Below, one piece after another: positions 18,613-28,383 of a stretch of DNA of 64,000 bases. The notes under the pieces are model-generated. The model did no database searches, was not told where the DNA came from, and saw only the letters and a list, made by a program, of their open reading frames with translations. Made by a program: the position numbers and the translations under genes. This DNA is from Fulvia fulva (lineage: Eukaryota; Ascomycota; Dothideomycetes; Mycosphaerellales; Mycosphaerellaceae): the NCBI RefSeq assembly GCF_020509005.1, contig NC_063019.1:496001-560000 (forward strand), read 5' to 3'. The stretch's first letter is position 1, and every line of letters begins with the position of its first letter.

Positions 18613-20713
18613 ATGTCAAACGCCACCAAATTTCGCGCCGCCATCCTCATCATATCGGAGACTGCCTCGAAAGATCCATCGACTGACAAAGGTATCCCAG
18701 CCTTGCAAGATGTTTTCACACAGCAGGGCGGCGACCAGTGGCAAGCGGATGAGACCCGGATTGTGCCCGACAATGTTTTGGACATACAACGAGCAGTCAC
18801 GAGCTGGACCGACGCTGACAATCCTGTTAACCTTATCGTCACGAGTGGAGGCACTGGGTTTGCGCAGAAGGATGTCACGCCTGAGGCTATCGCACCATTG
18901 CTGCATAAACATGCTGCCGGCTTGGTCCATACAATGCTCTCTGCATCACTGGCCATCACCCCGTTTGCCGCTATGGCTCGACCTGTAGCAGGTGTTCGGA
19001 ACAATACTTTGATACTGACGTTGCCTGGCTCTCCCAAAGGTGCCAAGGAGAATCTCGAAGCAGTTCTGAAACTACTCCCGCACGCTTGCCAACAGGTCGG
19101 CGGGCTTGATTCGAGGACCCTTCATGTAGGCGGCACCAAGAAGCTCGAACAGGATGCTGGACTAGTGTCCGGCGCTGGCTCGGGTCATCAGCATGGTCAC
19201 AATCACTCTCACGGCCACAGTCACGGTCACGGACATGGTCATGGACATCACCACGGCCCTAAGGCGCATACAAAGCCAGAGGATAGACCTACGCCAAACG
19301 ACCCCAACGCAGGCCCTGCCAAACGACATCGAGAATCACCATACCCGATGCTCTCGGTGGATGAAGCTTTGAAGCAGATTGCAGAGCACACCCCTTCACC
19401 GCACGTGGTGCGTACGAAAGTTGACGAGAAATTGGTAGGAACCGTTCTGGCGGAAGACGTGACAGCTAATGAGTCTGTCCCGGCCTTTAAAGCCAGCATA
19501 GTGGACGGCTACGCCATAACCGCAGGTAGTCATGTCATGATACCAAGCACGAAGGGCATCTTCCCAGTGACAAGTGTGTCTACAGCTCAAGCTGGACCAG
19601 AAGGGGAAGTGGAAAAGCTCCGCCTGGGCGAAGTTGCCCGGATCACTACTGGCGCGCCACTACCACCCGGTGCAACGGCAGTCGTAATGGTCGAAGACAC
19701 TGTACTCCGTTCAATGACAGACGACGGTCGAGAAGAAAAGGAGATCGAGATCCTGACTGATGAGATCGAAGCTGGAGAGAACGTGCGAGAGCCTGGAAGT
19801 GATGTTCAGAAGGGTGATGTGATAATGAGGAAGGGCGAAGGTATTACCGCTGTTGGTGGAGAGTTTGGCTTGCTTGCTTCTGTCGGTACGAGGGAAGTGT
19901 CGGTGTATCGCAAGCCTGTTGTTGGTGTACTCAGTACGGGCGATGAGATTGTGGAGTTTGATCGTCCGGATGCACTCAGACTGGGCGAGGTCCGAGACAC
20001 CAATCGACCTACACTCTTGACGGCCGTCAAGGGTTCTGGCTTTGAGGCCGTAGATCTTCGCATAGCGTCTGATCAGTAAGTGGACGTCACCTTGAATCAC
20101 ATTCAGCTGCTAATAGCCCTACAGACCAGGCGCATTGGAGCAGACTCTGCGAGACGCTATGCGTAAGGTGGACGTCATCATCACTTCTGGTGGTGTTTCT
20201 ATGGGTGAACTTGACCTGCTCAAGCCCACGATCGAGCGCTCTCTCGGCGGCACAATACACTTCGGCCGTGTCTCCATGAAGCCTGGCAAGCCAACAACAT
20301 TCGCAACCGTCCCGATCAAGTCCAATGCTGGGGACGATCTGACGAAAGTCATCTTCTCACTACCTGGCAATCCAGCTTCAGCAGTGGTGACATATCACCT
20401 TTTCGTCCTGCCTGCTTTGCACAAGATGTCCGGCATAAGTCCAGCAGGACTTCCTAAAGTCAAGGTCGTACTCGACCAGGACGTCAAGCTGGATCCGAAG
20501 AGGAGCGAATATCATCGCGTCGTTGTCACTGCTCGGAGTGATGGCCAACTGTATGCCACCAGCACTGGCTTCCAACGCAGCTCGCGCATCGGCAGCTTTA
20601 AGGGTGCTAACGCGCTGTTGTGCCTCCCAGCACAGGAGGGCTCTCTACGTAAGGGCGAGAAGGTGGATGCGTTGCTAATGGGTAAGATCGTGAGTGACTT
20701 GCCTAACCTGTGA
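18613..20713 (+). CDS. cnxE: Gephyrin/CnxE-type molybdenum cofactor enzyme (MogA-MoeA fusion)
   Basis: Model: join(18613..20075, 20125..20713), 683 residues; a 49-nt intron (GTAAGT, CTAAT branch, ACAG) joins ASDQ to [10 protein letters not shown]. The N-terminal G domain (residues 8-170) has the MogA signature [20 protein letters not shown] and adenylylates molybdopterin. The C-terminal E domain (from about 245) has [47 protein letters not shown] and SLPGNPASA and inserts molybdate. The order G then E is that of gephyrin and fungal CnxE; plant Cnx1 is E then G. The linker has a run of His-Gly dipeptides (19192-19257). Nitrate reductase and xanthine dehydrogenase depend on the product. Confidence 0.93.
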
Positions 20714-21063
20714 TCCATCACTGGATTGCTGCCCCAGTAGGTGTGACGAAGACAGCATGTATGCTTACAAGCCAGGCACATGAAGTCCTCTTCATACATT
20801 TGCTCTTCAACTTTTGTCAGCATCCTGGTAAGCCCATGATTTCAACTGTCCGATGTTGTTCCTGCATCTTTGCGAAGCCTAAACTCCTATAACGGGAATA
20901 CGCTCGGCTGAAAATGGCCTCACTTGAGCTACATAACAGCCACGCACGTCTCAGCCACTCAGTCTGCATGGCGGTGTCGTGCAAACAACGCGATCCTAAA
21001 ACTTCAAACGACCATACAAGCTGATATACACTACGACGATCTCCAAAACACCCACGACATGCC
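20714..21063. other. Intergenic, no gene seen
   Basis: No supported coding region between the gephyrin-type gene and the membrane protein. Confidence 0.45.
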
Positions 21064-23198
21064 ATGATCCCAACTGGAACGGCGCATGTAAGCCTATCAC
21101 TAATGGTCATGGACTACATTCCTGTAAAGAAGCCCACGAGGACTTCGCAATGGTCGTACTTCTGGTATCATGCGTTTCTGCACGGACTGTCATTCGTACT
21201 GGCCGCCACAGCTGTAGCATTGTTTCCAGCATTCGCCTACAAGCCGTGGAGTGTGTCGATACATTATGATCTGAAGACTACGCAGCAGTATGTCAACTTT
21301 GTGGTCATTGCATGTGCCTTGCTGCTGTCATGGCTGCTACAACATTGCCCATAGTGAGTCTGGACTGCGCTAGCGCAACAGTTGGAGCTTGAAGACTAAT
21401 GACCTGAAGTATCACGAACAAAGCCGAAGCGGAGGCAGAGTTCGCATCGAAAGACCTAAGTCTAGCAGCTCTACAGACTCGCACTGCTGCAAACGACAAA
21501 GATGTCATTGACATGCTCCGGTATGCTGTCCGCAACTCTCGATTGTGGTACATCTCAGCTCCGTAAGCATACCACATTCATCTACCCTCCGGAAGCACGA
21601 CTGACTACTCTAGCTTCGCACTTGCGATCACGGTCTTCAGCGCCATGTCCTGGGTCCTCTCCATCGTCTTCGTCCTTGACTCCAGACTGGTACCGGGCGA
21701 CAACAGTACAAACGTCTCTGTCACACTTGGAGGCGATGTACCGGCACTTCCGGATGCATGTAGGAGTTCTCTTACTGCCGCTGGATGTACATACGATCTG
21801 GCTATGAGCGCACTGACTTCACAGCTTATCACGCACACGCCATATACTTTCGATAACATCACATTCTCCGGCGCAGAAGGGACGATGGGACTGCCTGTCG
21901 GTGCTATGAGAGCCTTTGCAGACCAAGCGATACATAGCAGACTCGGCCAGGAGAGGGCAATTTTTTTTTCCAGTTTTCAGGCCGAATCCTGTTACGTGCA
22001 AGGAAGTGACTGATAGCAGTCGAGCGAAATCGAGTACATGAGTACTCAATACGACACTTTTCTCAAGATCAACTACGACACTTATCGAATTGTCATCAAC
22101 CCGAATACTGGGTTCAATCAGACATACGTTCTTACGAGCTCCAATGGCGATGGTGGTGTCATGACTGTTGCTCGTAGTGAGCTAGAGGGCGAAACAGCAC
22201 TATCGATACTGACTGCACCTGGGCAGTACGCGAATTTGCTCTCGCAGCTTGCAGTTGGAAAAAATGCCACCTTTGAGAAGGAGGCTTACAATGAGACACA
22301 ATTTACCGTCCTCTGCGACTCTCCCTTCAATGACGATATCTACTCATGGCGTTGGATCGAGTTCTCTCTCGACGGCGGTGTCATGACGACCAACTCCGCT
22401 AATGAGACATGTCGAGACGACGAAGGCAAGTCTCCCATGCAATGGCTCGATTATGCACTCGAAGGAGCGACGGCATCAGCTCAACTTCGAGACGGGTACA
22501 GCAAGCTGCTGAATACCGACTATCTGGACACAACTGGCGATGATTACGAGCGTATGCAAGCCTACAACATGTCGCCACTCGAGTACATTCTGTCGCATAT
22601 TGAGATGATACTTCAGACAGCATGGACGGCGACAAATGGCGACATCGCTGCCACCACAAGTGTCGAGCAACAACCCTTCGAGCATCGCTATGTAGTCACG
22701 GTCGAGATCAAAAACGTCACGATCTTAGCCCTGGCCGTAGCTTGCATCATCCTCTTATGCACAATCCTCCAAATCTGGCGCTGGCTTCGAGCCGAGCGCA
22801 AAGCCGCCAAGATCTGTGGTTCAACCTGGCAGCCTTTGGACCCCGTTCAGCTCCTCATATACGGCGCTCACGCAGCCGAGAGCGTGCAAAAGCTGGACCT
22901 CGCGAACGGGAAGCAGAGAGCAGACATTGTGCGGGATCGATACAGTCCCATGATGGGCTTTGGGCCCGGAACTCTGGTTCCACGCGGCGAAGCTACCAGT
23001 GCGCATGAGTTGAGGAAGAGACCAACGCATTCGAGGACTATCAGCTCGTCGAGCTCGGTTTATGATGAGCCTGAAGAACGTGATGGCGAAGAGCTGCCGA
23101 GTTGGGATAATTTGCAGGCGAGAGGACAGCAAGATAGTGGGCTGAGGCCGCTTATTCTGAGGAGTCCGAATCCGAGTAGGGAGGATGGGTTTGTGTAG
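21064..23198 (+). CDS. Multi-pass membrane protein of unknown function; one exon junction unresolved
   Basis: Exons: 21064..21353, 21410..21562, 21614..about 21972, and 22020..23198. The first two introns (56 and 51 nt) are clear: GTGAGT and GTAAGC donors with CTAAT and CTGAC branch sites. The start could also be Met at 21103 or 21109. Likely membrane segments are LSFVLAATAVALFPAFAY, NFVVIACALLLSWLL, FALAITVFSAMSWVLSIVFVL and, near the C-terminus, VTILALAVACIILLCTI. A large glycosylated loop with several Cys lies between the third and fourth. The cytoplasmic tail is Ser-rich. Between 21961 (nine T in a row) and 22019 the frame meets TGA TAG; an intron ending GATAGCAG at 22019 is likely but its donor fits only if the T run were eight. 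No family recognised. Confidence 0.6.
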
Positions 23199-23415
23199 TG
23201 TGCTACCTTCGTACCTGCATTGAACGTTCCAGGACGCTGGAGAGCTACTTGCCTGATGTGGATAATGCAAAGAGGCGGCTAACCGGAAGGGCGCTAGGGA
23301 TGTACAGCATGCCCACCGCTCTGGGTCCCTCATGAAAGCATGCTGATGAGAGCTCGCTGCTCTGTGGGTTACACTTGAGCAACAACTCTGTCTTCGCTGA
23401 CAGTGTACTCTCAAG

Positions 23416-25089
23416 ATGACACTGGGACAGCAGCTGTCAGAAAACCACGGCGGTGAACCCGAGCCACTTCCAGGGTCGCTATGGCACTGGCTTTCCGAAG
23501 CAGGTTCTTCCAATCCAAACAATCTCGCGCTGGTAGTCGATAACAAAGGCAAACCCACCGTAACATGGACATATGCTCAGCTCATTGATCGAGTCGAGAA
23601 GTTGGCCTCATACTTCACGGCACAGAACGTGGTAGCTGGAGACACCATCTTCACCTTTATTGACAACACCGAAGCCGATGTCTGGACGCTCCTCTTCTGG
23701 ACCGCCGTCAGGATTGGTGCGATCTTCGCACCTGAAAATCCACACACATTGGGGCGTCCGCAGGAGACGAGGAAGTTGATTGAGACTCTCAGGCCTGCAG
23801 TCGTGGTCGTGCAGGACTTCGATGGATCAAGACGGTATGAGGAATATGGACACGAGCCGAAAGTGAGACTCTTGTGCAACGAGCTGTCTAAAGCTGGTAC
23901 AAGCTCTTCTTGGCTGCCGATGCACTCGATCCAAGACTTGCAGGCTGCAACGAACCCAGCACCGCATCACACTCGCTCATCGGAATCGACTGCACTGGTA
24001 ATGAACACCTCAGGCTCAACTTCTCTTCCAAAAAGCTGTCCAATCACCACCCGTGCCTTCGTTATTCAGACTAGACAGTACCACTCCTTCCATCGGTCAA
24101 ACTACACCCCTCGGACAAGGACTCTGACACTGGCCTTCTGCTACCGGCCAATATGCTACCTCGGTTGCCTCAACACCTGGCAACGTGGTGGGACCGTGAT
24201 CTTCGCGGGCTCCAATATCGATGAACAGAGGACTGTAGAGGTGGTGAGGAAGTGGAAGGTCACGCATGCGTGGTTCGTGCCGGCTATGGTCAATTTGCTC
24301 TCTGCTTATCACGACGAAAAGCAAAGCAGGGGCCAGGGACTGGAAAGTCTGGAGTTTGTACTGATGAGTGGAGATGCCAGTGCTTTGAGCACAGTCGAGA
24401 AAGCGAAAGCGTTCTTACCCGACTCTTGCAAATTCGCGCCACATTGGGGTATGAGCGAAGGCGCACCGCTATTCGGCTTCACGGAAGAGGAACCGCTCCA
24501 TCTCGACAAGGACTCCAAGATCGTTGGCGCTGGGAGAGCATTACATGGTTCCAGACTCCGAGTCTGCAAGTCCAACACCACAACTCCTGTCCCCAGAAGA
24601 ACGCAAGGAGAGTTCCACGTCTCATCCGACGCAACGATCACTCAATACCTCGAGAACCGCAATCCCGAGGACTTCTACAATGACGAATACGGACGCTGGT
24701 TCAAGACAGGCGATGTCGCCCTCATGGATGAATCCGGTGTCATCTACATCATCGGCCGGACGAAAGACATTATCGTCTACAAGGGACGGAACATCGTGCC
24801 TGCCGTGATTGAGGGGTGTATAAAGGAAGGATTTCCGGGCGTCGAGGCTGTGTGTATTGGTTTGGACGATGAGGTCTATGGCGCTGTGCCAGCTGTGGTC
24901 GTGCAAGAGCTGCGTGTGGGGAAGGAGGATGTCGCGAAGGTTGTGGTTGAGAGGTTGGGGGCATGGGCTGCTCTCGCTGGGGGAGTGTATAGCTTGAAGG
25001 ATCTTGGTATGGACGCTTGGCCGATGAATTCCAGTAATAAGATCGATAAGAAGGGGCTGGTCAGCGCTGTGTTGAAGGCGAGAGAGTAG
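23416..25089 (+). CDS. AMP-dependent acyl/aryl-CoA synthetase-like adenylating enzyme
   Basis: Single exon, 557 residues. It has the ANL superfamily core motifs: the phosphate loop MNTSGSTSLPKSC at residues 196-208 (usually TSGTTGxPK), HWGMSEGAPLFG as the A5 motif, RWFKTGDVALMDESG as A7, IGRTKDIIVYKGRNI as A8, and the catalytic Lys in NSSNKIDKKGL near the C-terminus. These activate a carboxylate as an acyl-AMP; whether CoA or a carrier protein is the acceptor is not visible. There is no carrier-protein domain and no obvious peroxisomal tripeptide (it ends KARE). Neighbours give no pathway hint, as no polyketide or peptide synthetase is nearby. Substrate unknown. Confidence 0.85.
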   Translation: MTLGQQLSENHGGEPEPLPGSLWHWLSEAGSSNPNNLALVVDNKGKPTVTWTYAQLIDRVEKLASYFTAQNVVAGDTIFTFIDNTEADVWTLLFWTAVRIGAIFAPENPHTLGRPQETRKLIETLRPAVVVVQDFDGSRRYEEYGHEPKVRLLCNELSKAGTSSSWLPMHSIQDLQAATNPAPHHTRSSESTALVMNTSGSTSLPKSCPITTRAFVIQTRQYHSFHRSNYTPRTRTLTLAFCYRPICYLGCLNTWQRGGTVIFAGSNIDEQRTVEVVRKWKVTHAWFVPAMVNLLSAYHDEKQSRGQGLESLEFVLMSGDASALSTVEKAKAFLPDSCKFAPHWGMSEGAPLFGFTEEEPLHLDKDSKIVGAGRALHGSRLRVCKSNTTTPVPRRTQGEFHVSSDATITQYLENRNPEDFYNDEYGRWFKTGDVALMDESGVIYIIGRTKDIIVYKGRNIVPAVIEGCIKEGFPGVEAVCIGLDDEVYGAVPAVVVQELRVGKEDVAKVVVERLGAWAALAGGVYSLKDLGMDAWPMNSSNKIDKKGLVSAVLKARE

Positions 25090-25897
25090 GTCAGCTACAA
25101 GGTCACTGAATGCTCATACTTGAGGCGGCCGTCGTGAAAGCCGAGGGTGCGAGCCATTCTAAAACAGCGAGAGCACGATCTGTAAGCATTGAGGCAGAGA
25201 AAGTATCTCCATAGACCAGCAAGCCGCTGAGACCGTCGCTTTTCCTCGCAGCTCCTATCGCCCGTGGCCTACATGCCCTGCTAAAGATCTCTCCCAGCGA
25301 GCGTGTGCCTCATTTCGATCGCCAGGAGCCACACCTTGACCGGAAGCTAACCATGAAAATCACCAGCATAAAGACCAGGTGCTTGTCCCGATATGTTGTC
25401 TTTGATGTCGAGGAAGAATTGGTTTTCAGGCGGCGTCTTTGGGGTGATGTACATAGGTCAGCCTCCTCTATCGCAGACTCTTCCCGCGACAGCTCCCAGG
25501 TGCTTCAGCCTTATAACCCTCCCTTCTGCTGGAAATGGGATCTAGAGAAGTTTGTATGCAGCATAGGAATGTAGTTAATTCGTCGTGATACATCAACACC
25601 TTTAAGCCTCAAACATGCTCAGCCCAAGCACCATAGCCGAGGCGGGCACCATGACGTCTCATGCAAGGCCGGCAGATCTGGCCCAATGATTGTGCTAGGC
25701 ATGGTTTGATGAGTATAGCAGAGCAATTCAAGCCCTCATAGACGTTGTGAAGATGGCTTCGATAGCGATGTTGATGGAAAAGGAAGTTTCCTTCTTCGTC
25801 AGCGAGAAAGTCTGTCACACCGTGGACCTCCGCTTCAAGCATCTGCCACCGTGCCGCTTTCACACTCACAGGCCTCATCAACAACCATTAACACACC
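25090..25897. other. Intergenic, no gene seen
   Basis: An open frame on the minus strand (25609-25878 from its first ATG) and short plus-strand frames are present, but none has a recognisable motif or splice support. It should carry the TYW2 promoter. Confidence 0.45.
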
Positions 25898-27025
25898 ATG
25901 GAAAGAGCCGTAAAGAGATGGCTATCAACCTCGACCGACCCACCATCAATACATCCACCTCAAGACTTAGCCCAAAAGCTCAACAAATCCTACACCATCT
26001 ACGGCCCCATGCTCCTCCTCCCACCAACCGCCTTCTCAGGCCCCGGGCCCGAATGGGAGAATGTTAATCAAGCCTTCCAGGCCCACGACGCCACCATAAC
26101 AAGACTGTACGAATACATCTGCAAAGAAGTGAAAGTCACACACATCGCCCTCAACAAACCGATTCCGCTGCATAACACCGCCAAAGAAGACGACCTAGAG
26201 GCAAAAGAATCCTTCAACAATCTCCGCTCCCCTCACAACTTCCACCCTCTCTTCGCCCTCCCAGGCTACTCTTTCGGTCCTAGTACGGCCCATTCCCCAC
26301 CCACGCACGAGGACCTCACCTCCGCCCTCTGGATCACGGCAAAACAGAACTCCATCTACCAAACGTGGTCGCCCCGCTGGACAATGTTCAGCCGTGGCAA
26401 CATTTCCGAAAAGGCTCGACTCCTCACCCTCCCTTCCGTCCTCCAAGCTGTGGAAGAGGGCGAGTGCACTGCTGTGGATCTCTATGCGGGGATTGGGTAC
26501 TTTGCATTCAGCTATGTGAAAGCGGGGGTTGGTAAAGTCCTGTGTTGGGATCTGAGTACGTGGAGTTGTGAGGGGTTGAGGAGAGGGGCGGAGCGGAATG
26601 GATGGAAGGTGGGGATGTTTGAGGGGGGTGAGGAGGGCGTTGTGGAGGATGGGGCGAGATTGGTGGTGTTTAATGAGAGTAATGAAGCTGCGCCGCAGAG
26701 GGTGGAGAAGATGAGGGCGAGATTGCCACCCGTGAGGCATGTCAACTGCGGGATGCTGCCGAGTTCGAGGGATTCATTGAGATTAGCGGCTAGTGTGTTG
26801 GATGAGGGTCATGTTGGGTGGGCGCATGTGCACGAGAACTTTCTGGTGGAGGAGATTGAGCAGAAGGCGGAGGAGACGCGGAGAGAGTTGGAGAGTTTGC
26901 TGAGGCTACAGCGAGGAGGTGAAGTATCGACAAAGGTCGAGTTCATCAATCGCCTGAAGAGCTATGCTCCTGGCGTTATGCATTGCGTGATAGATATCGT
27001 CGTGTATCCCAGAGATCCGTCTTAG
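25898..27025 (+). CDS. TRM12: TYW2/TRM12, tRNA wybutosine-synthesizing protein 2
   Basis: Single exon, 375 residues. The SAM-binding site is AVDLYAGIGYFAFSYVKAGV at about residue 190, preceded by YQTWSPRWTMFSRGNISEKARLL, which is characteristic of the Trm5/TYW2 group. The region after the SAM site includes HVNCGMLPSS and HVHENFLVEE, also family-like. The enzyme transfers the 3-amino-3-carboxypropyl group of SAM to 4-demethylwyosine at position 37 of tRNA-Phe, guarding reading-frame maintenance. It converges on the EF-hand gene at 27320-28000. Confidence 0.9.
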   Translation: MERAVKRWLSTSTDPPSIHPPQDLAQKLNKSYTIYGPMLLLPPTAFSGPGPEWENVNQAFQAHDATITRLYEYICKEVKVTHIALNKPIPLHNTAKEDDLEAKESFNNLRSPHNFHPLFALPGYSFGPSTAHSPPTHEDLTSALWITAKQNSIYQTWSPRWTMFSRGNISEKARLLTLPSVLQAVEEGECTAVDLYAGIGYFAFSYVKAGVGKVLCWDLSTWSCEGLRRGAERNGWKVGMFEGGEEGVVEDGARLVVFNESNEAAPQRVEKMRARLPPVRHVNCGMLPSSRDSLRLAASVLDEGHVGWAHVHENFLVEEIEQKAEETRRELESLLRLQRGGEVSTKVEFINRLKSYAPGVMHCVIDIVVYPRDPS

Positions 27026-27127
27026 TATTTCCCTTTTTGCTGTACATTATCTCATGGCCCTTCGTTTCTCTACAAGGGCACTGTTGTATGGGACCCATGC
27101 GGCGAACACCACCGCGTGCACGATAGT

Positions 27128-27319
27128 TCAAGGCACAGCGATTTCCATGTCGATTCGCATGTCGAGCCGTATGTGCCCCGAAGCCAGCCAACCAGCAACA
27201 CTCAGTACCACATAGCTCCAAGGACTCCCAAACCGCAACATCTGCGGCTGCATGCGTGCCTTGACCTCCTCAAACTCTTCCTCCGTCATCCTCAACTTCA
27301 ATATAAACGCTACGCTCTT
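27128..27319 (-). other. 63-codon open frame directly after, and in frame with, the stop of the EF-hand gene
   Basis: Immediately downstream of the TAG at 27320-27322 the same frame stays open for 63 codons to a TGA at 27128. The conceptual peptide has an acidic amphipathic part, MTEEEFEEVKARMQPQM (own ATG at 27289), then SPWSYVVLSVAGWLASGHI, which could be a membrane segment. Codons are mostly G/C-ending, like real genes here. It may be a readthrough extension, a separate microprotein, or 3' UTR open by chance (about 5 percent by chance alone). Confidence 0.3.
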
Positions 27320-28000
27320 CTAAAGCTCTGGCCGTCGGAACTTGGCTGGAATATTCGCCTCCACAATCTTCATCCTATCCTGCCTCTCCTGTCGCTCCTC
27401 GGCCGCCTCTTTCTCATCATGCATCCGAAAATGCGCAATATCCTCAGGATGTATCAGATCCTCCTCCTTCGTGTTCTCATCGTGGTACTTTTCGAAGTGG
27501 TGGATCTCATACTCGTACTCGTCATCACCGTGGTGTCCGGGGCCCCAGCCTAAGTTTGGTAGGATCAGGCCTTGCGCCACGCCGATGGTGTACTCGGCAA
27601 ACGAAATCGTCCCGCTCAGGTCGCGGTCGAAGGTCTTGATGATGTCCGCTATCGCGGCGTCTTTTTGGGTCTTGGTGATGTGGTTGGTGGATTCGTGGTG
27701 GAGGCCGTATGTTTTGTAGAGATCGTCGTGTGTCCACTCGTTGGTTTGATCGAAGTCGTGGAGGTTGAAGAAAGATCCGGCGTCGAATTGAGCAATGTGG
27801 TGCTCCTCTGTAAGAGCGGTCAGCAAGGGATGCGAGGATCGCCCAGGTCATCAATGTCTCCCCATACCAGCCATGTGCCGGGTTGCCCAGTCCGCGTCTG
27901 CAGCTACGCTGGGTGCGGGATCGTGAGCGAGGTGGCCACCATGCGCCTGCACATGGATCGCGAGGCTGGCAAGAGCGACTGTGGCCAGGGAAGACAACAT
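27320..28000 (-). CDS. EF-hand protein of the secretory pathway (Ssp120/nucleobindin-like)
   Basis: Model: complement(join(27320..27807, 27868..28000)), 206 residues. The ATG at 28000 gives a signal peptide, MLSSLATVALASLAIHVQA; the frame is open further upstream but without this feature. A 60-nt intron (GTATGG, TTGCTGAC branch, TTACAG) joins RHMA to EEHHIAQFDAGSFFNLHD. Two EF-hand loops are visible: DFDQTNEWTHDDL and DRDLSGTISFAEY. The C-terminal third is rich in E, D, H and K with likely coiled coil (EKEAAEERQERQDRMK). Ssp120 in yeast is an EF-hand protein of the ER-Golgi region, and this has the same layout. Calcium binding is expected from the loops. Confidence 0.8.
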
Positions 28001-28383
28001 TGCGAAGCGGTTGTGTACACGAAGGGTGGCAGAGATGCGCAGAACAGCGTGCAATGCGCTCCAATACCTAGCATCCATGTGGAATCCAGGAGATGAGAAC
28101 GTCATTGGGTGAGGCCGCTTGGACCATGCTAGAAAACGGCCATCTCGAACTTGCCTTTACACGCGTTGGACGTGACTTTCACATCAGCCAGCCCATCAAC
28201 AGCACAGTGTCTTGTGCTGGCGCTCTACCAATGCACGATGCGCTGCCTTGAACGCTTGAAGCCTCCTGCTGTCCGGCGGGTGGGCTGTTCTTCCTTGGCA
28301 TTGTATCCGACTTGAACACTGCCAGAACGACCCCTGAATCATCACCAGGCCTGGAATTATCCTTGGTGCCTCAGGAATAGACC
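28001..28383. promoter_or_regulatory. Divergent intergenic region between the EF-hand gene and IML1
   Basis: Contains both promoters. ACGCGT occurs near 28155, but such sites also occur by chance in this GC-rich sequence. No other motif stands out. Confidence 0.35.

Noticed and set aside
21996..22019. A 24-nt intron removing TGA TAG in the membrane protein
   Set aside because: It keeps frame but is far below the 41-68 nt seen for other introns in the window.
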